From: Chaetorhynchus papuensis
Lineage: Eukaryota > Chordata > Aves > Passeriformes > Rhipiduridae
DNA length: 64,000 bases
Assembly (NCBI GenBank): GCA_013396525.1
Contig: VWYX01000354.1
Location: forward strand, 64,044 to 128,043
Direction of reading: 5' to 3'
The notes beneath the pieces are model-generated. The model ran no database searches. It was not told the DNA's origin and saw only the letters and a list, made by a program, of their open reading frames with translations. Made by a program: the position numbers and the translations under genes. Shown one piece after another: positions 25,930 through 35,639 of this stretch (positions are counted from its first letter, which is position 1; every line of letters begins with the position of its first letter).

Positions 25930-28900
25930 CCAACAGCCGCACTCGGGTGGGTTTGTGGCTGATGGGAGACCAGAGATCAGCTGCAGCCATTCCAAACAAG
26001 CCGCTCTCCTGAAAGCAGCCTGGCTTTTTACTGCCTTGCCTGCACATAATTGAGGAATTTTCCCCCCATCTCAGCTCGATCTCTTTGCTTCACCACCCCA
26101 CAGCTATTATGAACTTCTTCAGTTATTTATATGGTTCAAATATACCGACACTGCCTAAAAAAATCCTCAGGGCAGAGTTTTAGGAAATTGGTCAGAAATC
26201 TTTGAAACTGAGTCATTTGGGATGGGTGGAACTTTTTTTTTTTTTTTTCTCCAGCTGCCTGCTGTGTGTTTGTCAGATAGGGATTGAACTGAGAAAGGGT
26301 CTTGGAGTTCAAACGCCTTCCCTGCTGCAGCGAGGTGGAGCATGGCACAGGATGCAGCTTATCACAGATAACAGCTGTGTGTATCAGGGGTCTCCGCTTC
26401 CCTCTCCCATGCTGTTTGCTCGGCTCCCTGCCTCTCCCGTGCATGCTGTGTGAGAGAGGCTGGGCTAGGGGATGGATTTCAGACCCATTAACAGCTCTTC
26501 AGCCAGCTAAAGTCAGTGTCACGGGGCACATCCTGCTGATTCAGCAGCAGAAGGCAGTTCCTATCTCAGGGGGAAGGAGAATAAAAAAGAAATAAATCTG
26601 CTTTGCCTCAGGAGCCATGAGTTGCACCTTTCAACCCTGTCTGGGTGAAATGTGGACTTACATTACAAAACTATACTGCTTCACTCGCATAGCTAAAGCA
26701 GTGTAATTTCTAAGCCGTACAGATAGAAATGCAGTCTCCAACATTTACCAACCACAGAATTCAGCCAAAATAGACACTCCATAGAGCTGTGTCCACACCA
26801 GGATTTGGTGGTTCGAAAGCTCGAGGTTTAGGAGAATACTCAGGTACTCAGATCAAAACCATGTATAACTTTTGGGGTGGGGGGAAAAGAGGGTTTGCAA
26901 AGACCATTTCTGAAGGTTTGAAATCAATCTACAATTGTTTCATTATTCCCACTCTGCCCAAATACTCTTTCTAAATCTTATCAAAAACATTGTCCCAGGA
27001 TTATTAAAACACTAATGACATAGCCAATAATATTTCAATAATAAAACTGCAATAAAAGGCGCAATGTTCTCAGTGAACATCCTCTTATTGCAAAAGTTGA
27101 CAAAACTCCTGAATTTTGTTTTTAACTTCTCCAGGAGAATAAGGGATGATTTTTACATATGGAAGGTTTCTGTTTAAAATCTGTCCCAGGAACCTGGTGG
27201 CCCCTGTTTGACTGTCCTGACCCACCTCCCTGCAGTGCCTGTGTCTCTTGGGGGCAGGGGAAAGGGCTCTGTATTTTTGGCACGGTGCTGATATCCTCCA
27301 GGGGACTGTTGGCTGAAGTGTTGGAATTGTATGAGAGCTGCATGTGGTAAGGAGGATGTTGCAGGAGCACGGAGGTGTGTCTGCACTGAGAGGGAAAAGG
27401 AGCTGAAATGTAATGCAGAAGGCAGAAAATGGTTTGTGGATACTTTTCAACCTCAGGCACTCAGGAGGAGGCTGAGAAGGGAAGGAAATAAGAAAAGCAG
27501 CGTATCATGAACTGAAGAGAGCGGTGACATTTTACAGCAGCTGAAGATCTCCTCCACAGTGTTTGTACTCCTTTCATGTGGTGTTATCAGAGCTCTTTGC
27601 AAGAGTTTATTATCGTGTTCTCCCAGACAGCAAGCAGACAGCCATCCTGTGACCCACATCCTGAGTTTTACAGCCCTCCTTGTCCTGTGCCATCTGGGGT
27701 ATTTATAGTGTGACCCACCACTGGGAGAGCAGAGGACTTCCTTTATACTCTAAACATTACACTACAATAATAATGAGAAAATGGGACAAATGACAAGCTT
27801 TCCTGCCCACAAAATGTCATAACCCTGCCACTTCAAATGGCGTGAGCTGGCCAGGTCACCACGCTCATGGCTCAGTGGGTTTCAGGGTACTGGCTGTTGT
27901 TGCTACTATGCTGAAACCGAGGCTAATGGCTCTACCTGGGGCAATACATGGAAAGGAAGTCTAAATATGTTGCAGACTAAGTCAGGCAGGGAAAGGGTAA
28001 GAGGAAAAGTTGAAGCTCCCTGGTTAGGGCAACATCTGCCCAGCCCTTCACAAGGACTGGCTGTTGATGGCAAAGTGAGCTACAGCTAGCCTGTAAATAC
28101 ACTGCTACAGAGCATAGTATAGCACCTCAAAGAAATTTTAGGGGGTTTTCCCTTTATTTTTTTTCCAAGGGTTTGCCTTGATCTCAATTATTATTACAAT
28201 AAGCGATCTTCTTTTAAGGGATAAAAGGAAGGAGTTGGCTTCCTTCCTTTCTGCATCATCTCCTGAGGTATCACACTTCTGCCGGCTGGCGTTAGCACCT
28301 CACTGCATAAATGGTGCAAAGTGATTCCAGAGGGCTGTTTTTCTTTCTCCCAAGAAAGGGAAGATTTGGAGAGATAAAGTAGCTTTAATTGAACCTGGTA
28401 ACATACCATTGTTACCCAGAAAGGTTAAACAAAGGGGCTGTGAGAGGTCAGGGGGAGAGATAAGGAAGATGAGATGTGTGTAGAGTAAGATAAGAGCTGA
28501 GGGTCTTATGCGATTATCAAGGTTCAGGCATGTGTGGGCTAAAGTGGCAAAGGTTGAGTGAGCTGGTAGCTCTCCCAGCTAGTGCTGGAGAGGGGGTGAA
28601 GGGAAGCCCTGCAGCTGGGATGGTTTTTGATTGACTTAACAAGGAAATTTCTGAGTGAGAGCTGAGCAACCTCTGCTCACCCTTAGCCACCACTATGCTT
28701 TCCCATTGATGTGCTCTGCAGGCCAGGGTGGGCCTGAGCACCGACAGATCTGCCTGGTGGGAGCACAGACTGTGTTGGCCAGCCCCAGTCCCTGACTGGT
28801 GGCAGCAAGCAGAATGTGTGCCCCCTGAAGCGTGCCATGCGAGTGCTGGCCAGGTGACATCCAGGAGCTAAACTGAGAGATGGGTCCCTGCTGGAGGGGC

Positions 28901-29959
28901 TGGCATCAGCTTTGATACAGCAGAGAGGGTGGGTGCAGGTGGGTGGGAGCAAGTGCAGAAAGGTCTCTGCTCTTATGCTTTCATCTTTCCTATGGGATTG
29001 TGTGTTGGTTCCCCAACATATGGCCAGCCTCTTGCTTTGAATGTCCAGTCTCAATTTAACAGGACAGTTTGGACCCTGGGGACTTCTGCCTTTTGTAGCT
29101 GATAGCAAATGGGCCCATTCTGTTATGTACATCTGCAAAAAGTAATGAACAACGTGTTTGAATTGATTCAGGAATCAAAACTAAGGTAAAGAGTAGAAAC
29201 AAAAAAGCCCCATATATCAGCAATTGAAAAGAACTGAGCACCTGCATTCTCCTACCAGCAGAAAAAATGTAGGAAAATTGGTTTCTGGACTCAAACTGGG
29301 TGGAAGGTGGGATTATACTGGAGATTTTTATACTACAAGCAGGTTGGGAAGGAGAGGGTACAGTGAGATCAGGTTGGCTGGATGATGAAGAGGAGAGCAA
29401 AACTGCCACAGTGATTTCTACTTTCAGCCTCCCCAGATCTGTTAGGTCTTTTGTTCCACAGGTTTGTTGGTGACAGGTGAGAAGTACTGGGATGAATCCA
29501 CTGCTTCTACACAGCAACCAATACATGTGAGTGTGGCAGTAAGGTCTAACCTGCACGTGAGCCACTGACAAAAGACAGAGCTGCACATTCTAGCCATGAG
29601 CAACCTTTTGCCTGGGGAAAAAATGGTATTAACTTGATAACTTAGCTCTCTTGAAGTCCTATCAGCACAGATACAGAACATGCCATTCTTTACTGCAACA
29701 TAGCCAAAGTAAACTATCCCAGTGCCATATCAACTTTTGCAAAGGGAGGGGAAAACACTGACATGGAGTGGAAAATGCTCTGACAGTGTAGGTTTGGCCG
29801 GTGTAAATGGCTGGTTGCCAGGCAGTAAAGGAGGGATCCACTCTCACACAGAGGCAGAACACACGCTACAGGTAGCAGACAAACAGAACACAACCTGGAA
29901 ATGAGTGAACTACAGTCTGTGCTGATCTGAGACAATGTGGATATGGAAAGAAATTCTTC

Positions 29960-29999
<40 letters not shown>

Positions 30000-30170
30000 T
30001 ACCTGATGCTGTAACAGGCCAGTCATGACCAGTTTTGGAGGAAGCAGACCCCTGGAGAATGCTCCAGCCTCTTAACACTTCACCAATACATTTATCTTTC
30101 TTGAAGGCAGTGCAAACATCAGAGCACATGATCCATTTTACCTCATGATAACAACATCAACAACATCACA
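25930..30170. other. Intergenic, no gene recognised
   Basis: It contains a T16 run at 26,233-26,248 and an A31 run at 29,965-29,995. Open frames are short or overlap on both strands; the longest is 176 codons on the minus strand (29,586-29,056) with no recognisable domain. No CpG island or transposon end was recognised. Confidence 0.5.
29965..29995 (+). repeat. Poly(A) homopolymer, 31 bp
   Basis: An uninterrupted run of 31 A on the plus strand. It could be a simple homopolymer or the tail of a retroposed sequence. The sequence to its left was not recognised as a pseudogene. Confidence 0.9.
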
Positions 30171-30193
30171 GAGGAGTGTACTCATGCAAAATC

Positions 30194-30199
30194 TTTATT
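30194..30199 (-). terminator. Candidate distal poly(A) signal of JCAD
   Basis: The minus strand carries AATAAA, followed about 25-45 nt later by a GT-rich stretch (tgtgatgttgttgatgttgtt, about 30,172-30,152 on the plus strand). This is the classic arrangement of hexamer, cleavage site and GU-rich downstream element. It is the best of the three candidates below the JCAD stop codon. Confidence 0.55.
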
Positions 30200-31057
30200 T
30201 GGAAAATATCTTGTCTTGAATAACAGTACCCGTCTGGTTTACATGTAAGCCCAGTAATTGTATTTGCATTACGCAGGAAAAGAATACAAAGAAAATTCTT
30301 AAAACACATTAATCTTCTGATATCATATAAATAATATTATAATTGCTTACCCCTATTTCCTCTATTTTTATCCCACTAAATCTGCCTGTGGACTAGTTAG
30401 AGAAGAAAACCAAAGCAATGACATAGTATTAGTTTTGGAGAAAGGCCACAGTATCTTAAAAGTCAGTGTGGAAAATTATCTGTATTGTATGAGGACAAAG
30501 ACACATGGATATTGATACTCTCTCTAGCACATATATCTTCTTGTTTTCCTTCCAGGTCAGGAATGGCTTTCAGAATGGTTCTGATTATTTTCTCTGCTGC
30601 TCCAGAGCTCTAAAGAAAGCTGAGATTGTGGCTAAGGGTAGAAAGTTCTTCCTTCATTTTATAATATGTATGTTATTGTGGTTTCTCTTGGCTGGGAAAT
30701 TTCATTTCTATTTCTAATCTCAGCCATGTGTCGGTCAATTCTGATTTATGTTCCCTTCACCCTCTCCCTGCTGTGCAGCTCTGCATGCCATATTGCAAAC
30801 ATATTTTTCAGCATGGGTGGGAGGTAGCACTGTGGTTTTGGGCTTTGGTATTGATATCAGGATTTCCCTTTTTCTTTGTTTGAAATACTAATTTTTTTCT
30901 TTAAAAATAGAATTGATGGTAAACAGGTTTCATTTAGTCCACATGGGAGGTACAGTGAACATTTTCATGCAAATTTGAATAAGAAATCACAATTTCCCAA
31001 CTTTTCTAATGAATTCAATGATATAGTCATCATCTCATGAAATCTTCAGCTTGAACC

Positions 31058-31063
31058 TTTATT
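31058..31063 (-). terminator. Possible alternative poly(A) signal of JCAD
   Basis: The minus strand has AATAAA here, about 4.5 kb below the stop codon. No clear GT-rich downstream element was seen, so it is weaker than the signal at 30.19 kb. Confidence 0.25.
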
Positions 31064-32099
31064 TGGATTATGCAGAAGAATAGAAGTGTAAATTTTGTAA
31101 TTAAAACTCGCTCTAGTATATTACGGCTGCAGCACTGTGGCTTATTGCCAGTGGAGGGAAGTTAGGGGATTGTTTGATCCTCAACCAAGAAAATACCAAT
31201 GTCTTCCAAAAGGACAGTTTTACACAAAACATTCAAAAGTCTGACAAGCTGTCAGTTCTCTCCATTCCTTTTAGCACTGTTTTGTCTATCTTCTTTGAGC
31301 TGAAGGCTCCTGCCAAGTAAAGATTCATTTCTCACATATACTTGCCTCTATCAGATATTGAATCTGGACAAAAGGACCCACTTAGCACTTGCAAGAACTT
31401 TTGTCATTTAAAATGCAAGAACATTTCATTTCTACTTTTCTCCCAATCACTCCACTGTTTTGTTTTTTTCCTTTGAAAGGGGACAGTGAAAAAGATATCA
31501 ACATTTTAACCCAGAGAGAAGGTTGAGCACTGTAAAATTAACATTCAGCTTGTTGTCCCTGTGGCAAAGGCAATAGACTGTTGACTCTAGATATTTATAT
31601 TGATTTGTAATATTTAACAGAAATATTTTACAAAATTCCAATATTTATCCTTAAATAAGCTTGATGGGACTGGTTATTTTCTAAGGGTGAGAGGTTAATT
31701 CTGTGACTTTACCAATTTAAGCATATGCTGTCCTTCCTGTTTTCCCGGAGTCATTGGATGTTTCAGTACAAAGACTTGCTCCCCCATCAGGAGCTGAGTC
31801 AAAGAACGTGATGGTTTTGATACACGATGTTGGTGTTTGCAATAAAGACAAACCTGTGGTATGAAATACAACAGCCCTTTTTATCTCTGGGGAATGTTTC
31901 TTGAGTTAAAATCTGACGAATGATGCTTGGTCAGGTGTATCATGTCACTGGGCATTTCTGTCACCGGAGGTCTCAAGTCATTCAGAGGCATTTCTTTCCT
32001 TTGCCTTCTCATCCCCTCCCTTAGCTGTGGTGGCGGTGGGATTTCAAGCACTGAAGAGCTCTGCTCAGACCGCACTTTGTCTAGCTCCAGACGACTCTA

Positions 32100-32430
32100 G
32101 CAAGGAGGATGGCGTGGGGCCCGCAAACAGCGGTTCTTCAGGTAAACCAACTTCCCGCTGGCTCTCGGGAACTGCAGGAGGGAGAGCGCTGCCCTCCCCA
32201 CATGCGTCACCCCGGGCAGAGCCCGCCCGCCACCCAATCCCCATCCCGATCCCGATCCCGATCCTACTCCCGCTTCCTGCTCCCGCTCCCTGCTGCCGCT
32301 CCCCCTGCCTCTGCCACACCGGGAGAGGCCGTCCTGCCATGTCCGCGAGGCTCGGGCCGTGCAGCAGCCCCGGAGCTCACGGGTGGCGTCTCTTCCTCAG
32401 ATAGGAGCCTGGAACGTCGTGTTCGTTTTT
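32100..32430. promoter_or_regulatory. GC-rich patch inside the probable JCAD 3' UTR
   Basis: A CpG-containing GC-rich block in otherwise AT-rich sequence, including about five imperfect units of (CCCGAT) at about 32,236-32,265 followed by a CT/GC-rich stretch. It may be a separate promoter or enhancer. Overlapping ORFs on both strands (91-125 codons) reflect base composition. Confidence 0.4.
32236..32265 (+). repeat. Short (CCCGAT)n-like hexamer repeat
   Basis: Imperfect tandem units of the type atccc/gatccc. This is a simple repeat within the GC-rich patch. Confidence 0.8.
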
Positions 32431-34138
32431 ATCTCCCTGCCACCAGCCGCTGTTACTGGCACCAACCCCTCAGGCTGTGACTGTCCCTTCTGGATTTCAA
32501 CAGGGTAAAAGGAAGGAGATGGCAGGTCCTCCTTAGCCATCCAGGTCCTAAGGAGTGCTCCCATCAAACATTTTTTAAAATGTATGAATCAGTCAGGTTT
32601 GGGAGTTTTTTGCACGAGTTTCTGAGAATGCTCATGAAACCAGTCTCTTCCCCCGACCTCAGCTTCCCCAGCTGCAACAGCACAGCAGCAGCACAAGCAG
32701 CTTGTAAAAATGTAATTTCTGAGGTCCTAGCTCTGCTTTCCCCCCTAGAATAAAGGCAGAGTTCCTCACTTCTCACTGTGCTTGCATTGCAGGAAGCACT
32801 AGAAGCAGCCTGCCGCATCCTCCACCTTTGCACCCGCTCAGCCCTGAGCTCCTGCTGTTGCCATGACCAGTGACAGCGGTTGCCAAGACAGTTTTATGTA
32901 CCCACTGAGACAGGCACTGGCAATCACCATTTACTGTTTTTTAACCATGTCTGGTGTAAAGGGGGCTCTCTGCTGACTGTTTGCAAACTGGTGAAAGGTT
33001 TCTGGAAAGGTGGTTCAGCTACGGTACCATCCAGTCCATTCCAATAGCTGACCCAGGGCACAGACACTGTAGAAACACTGAGGCACAATTGTTCAGAGAA
33101 ATCCACACAATGGATTTCTCAGTTGTCTGTATCAAATGAAACTTCCAGTGTTGTTAAAGGAATACACCATTTCCAAAAGAGGGCTAACTCTGCTCCTTCA
33201 TCCACTGGTCAGTCACATACTGCTGCAAAACAAAGTTTACCCACTTTCTAGGTTTTAATTTCTTATTCTTTCCCTGAAATACTGTTGCTGTTTTCTTTTT
33301 TTTTTTTTTTTAGATCTTGGATGTTTCTGTGCTTTGGAAAAGTAATTACTTGACATGACTGATGAAACAGATACACTGTGGAATCAATTAATGTATTCCT
33401 AGCAGAAGAAAATAAAATGCAAAGAAAACTTTTGTTCCATGGAGACATAAACAGAAAGTAATAGGAATGCTTACATGGGACTATTTACAGTTCTTCAGCA
33501 ACCAACGATAAATTAAAACTTTCAATTAATTGCTACACATCTCAGCTTTACTGGGAAGTGGAAAGATGAGAGTTGATGCAGTTCTTTCTGAACTGTTTTT
33601 TATGGGCAGGATTCAGGTGGGGAGGCACTGGGGGGGGTGGGGGGAAATGTGTTTTGTACCTGTTTACAAGTCCCCAGATGTCCTAGATGGTGATGAAGAG
33701 AGGTGAATATAGGAAGAGTGGTAGGAACAGTTTGTCAACAAGTATTGCTACACAGCATGCACAAGAGTTAATAAAATAAATTATACACCACATTTTCTTT
33801 TCAAGCAAGCTTTAAATAGTCCATATGTAACAGAATCATGTGTTACAGACAAGAAATTCTTGCTGCCAAAAGACAGGATGAGTGTTTTTCCCGATCGTTC
33901 TTTCCAAATTACAGACTTAGGAAAAAATATTTCAAGAAATTACAAGATTTTAAAAAATAAAATTATGTTAAAACCCAGAAAAGGCCAATAGAATAGACTG
34001 GTGAAGTATATGAACAAGTCATCAGAAGAATGTTAGTACACAGGTACTTATAAAAAACATACAGGAATGGACATAAAGGCTTTTAAGACACAGATACTAA
34101 GCAGGCTAATTCAGGATCAAAGGGCAGAATGCACAGGC

Positions 34139-34144
34139 TTTATT
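34139..34144 (-). terminator. Possible proximal poly(A) signal of JCAD
   Basis: AATAAA on the minus strand lies about 1.5 kb below the stop codon. The sequence just downstream (gcctgtgcattctgccctttg) is moderately T/G-rich. It could give a short 3' UTR isoform. Confidence 0.3.
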
Positions 34145-34687
34145 ATAAATTCTGTAATTCATGCATTTGTGTGTGCAGGTAAAATATATTTAAAGCCATG
34201 TATTTAAATGCCATCAAAAAGACACCCGAACTTCTCCCCAGCAACACCTGGTGACTTCAGGGAAGAACCCAGTTTTGCTTATTTTTGTGCACGGGCCTAA
34301 TACAAACTCATAATCTATAAAAGGGAACAAAGTATAAGAAAGCACGCAGGTATTTTATCTGAGCCACTCGGCAACACTGGGACAAAGATCCAAACCCGCT
34401 TTTTGGTAATCAGCGTCCTAGGAATGGAATGGCAGCAACAGCAGCCTGGAGAGTTCTCAGTGAGTTTAGAAAGTGGCTCCAAGAAGAACGATCCAAGGGT
34501 TGAGTGGGAAAAAATAGAAATTAACCTTTTAGTACATACATACATACATAGAGTGATGGCTTTTTTTTTTCAGAACAAAATAAGGTAGCATTACTGAGTA
34601 AGTGGCAATATGGTGTGTGCATTAAGATATATGAGTGAAATCTGCTTGGGGCACCTTCACTCAGAGGAATAAGTCTTCTTAAAATAT

Positions 34688-34709
34688 AATTATAATAATA
34701 ATAATAATA
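34688..34709 (+). repeat. (ATA)n trinucleotide tract
   Basis: About seven AT-rich trinucleotide units within the probable 3' UTR. Confidence 0.85.
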
Positions 34710-35604
34710 CTTCTTTATACTTGCCACTTGTTAGCAATTGTTTACATCGTAGAAAAATAGATAGTATTCTGTAACAAGAAATATAGTTACTTTGTTAAAA
34801 TGGGCTATTTTAAACCAGCTACTATACTTTCATATAAAGAATTTCTAAACAGCAAAACAAAAATAGGTAATACTGAGTGCAAAACAGCCAGTGGTATACT
34901 TTGCATTGGTTTGAAACATAGTTGCCAGCTACTATAATTACATGTTCTGTACACTGTACTACAAAAGTCTTCCATCTATTAGAAGCTTTTGGGTTTTGTT
35001 TTTTCTTCTTTCTAGGTGGCAAGTAAGTATTTAATCCAAGTAAAATCAAACTCTGGAAGTCAGAGAGAATTTCACAATCAGTCTTTGCTACCATTCTTTC
35101 ACATTCCTTCCCCCACACAGTGCAGCAGCACTTTCTACTTATGGCCAAAAATCCCTTAAGTTAAACAAAGTTTAGAATGTAGATACTTAGAAGTTTAGCT
35201 TATAGATTCACATTCTTTTAAAAATAATTTCACTAATCTCCCACGTTTAAATTTACACCAATGTAACGCCTCACTTGATGCATTTCATCATCCCCGCAGA
35301 AGACTGAAATAGAGTTCAGATGAAAACTCTTTGCCAGTGGTAGGTATTGTCTTAAACACTACCAAGCCAGATGGTTCCAATGTAGAAGTCAGATTTTTCT
35401 GTGGTCTCTGCAACAGTTTCAGACATGAATAGCTAATTCCTAGTGGCAGTGGTAAAGGCATTATCAGTACACCATGAACATCACAAATGGAGACAATTTC
35501 CAAATATTAAAGAACAAAAACCAAACAAAAAGCACCCAGGAAAAAAAAATCAGTGAAACATTCTTAGTAGAGCAGAAATTTCTCTATTCTCCTCTTCATT
35601 ATTC

Positions 35605-35639
35605 TCACACCTTTTCAACTTTGGTGGGGTCATACGTAT
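35605..35639 (-). CDS. JCAD: JCAD exon 4: last 11 codons and stop
   Basis: The minus strand reads cttgttttttccag|at acg tat gac ccc acc and so on. After splicing, the g left by exon 3 joins 'at' to give Asp, followed by T-Y-D-P-T-K-V-E-K-V and TGA (stop at 35,607-35,605). The acceptor has a strong pyrimidine tract and the phase agrees exactly with exon 3. The ending resembles the C-terminus I recall for JCAD proteins. The coding part is only 32 nt plus the stop, so it is invisible to ORF finders. The same exon should continue as the 3' UTR. Confidence 0.9.

Larger units (their letters stand above)
25200..25930. promoter_or_regulatory. CpG-rich patch in the JCAD-downstream intergenic region
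   Basis: GC-rich with many CpG, in two blocks (about 25,205-25,435 and 25,560-25,910) split by an (AAAAC)n repeat. It contains a near-consensus CTCF site and an adjacent YY1-like GCGCCATTT (25,341-25,349). On the plus strand CCCTCG|GTGAGG at about 25,279-25,290 could be a donor. It is probably an unmethylated promoter or insulator element. No exon or product could be assigned. Confidence 0.5.
30175..35604 (-). other. JCAD: Probable JCAD 3' UTR (extent uncertain)
   Basis: The sequence downstream of the JCAD stop is mostly AT-rich on the minus strand, as expected of a long vertebrate 3' UTR. The human gene has a 3' UTR of several kilobases. AATAAA hexamers on the minus strand lie at 34,144-34,139, 31,063-31,058 and 30,199-30,194, so isoforms from about 1.5 to 5.4 kb are possible. 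A GC-rich patch at 32.1-32.4 kb is out of character and may mean that the UTR ends earlier. The region also holds a T run at about 33,295-33,313, a short (CATA)n at 34,537-34,551 and an (ATA)n tract at 34,688-34,709. Confidence 0.5.

Noticed and set aside
25204..25995. 263-codon ORF on the minus strand
   Set aside because: It runs through the (AAAAC)n repeat, giving FCFVLFCFVLF periodicity, and through CpG-rich sequence. No domain is recognisable.
32027..32480. Overlapping plus-strand ORFs of 123 and 125 codons
   Set aside because: Simple hexamer repeat translation (PIPIPIPI, RSRSRS) in a GC-rich patch; no protein features.
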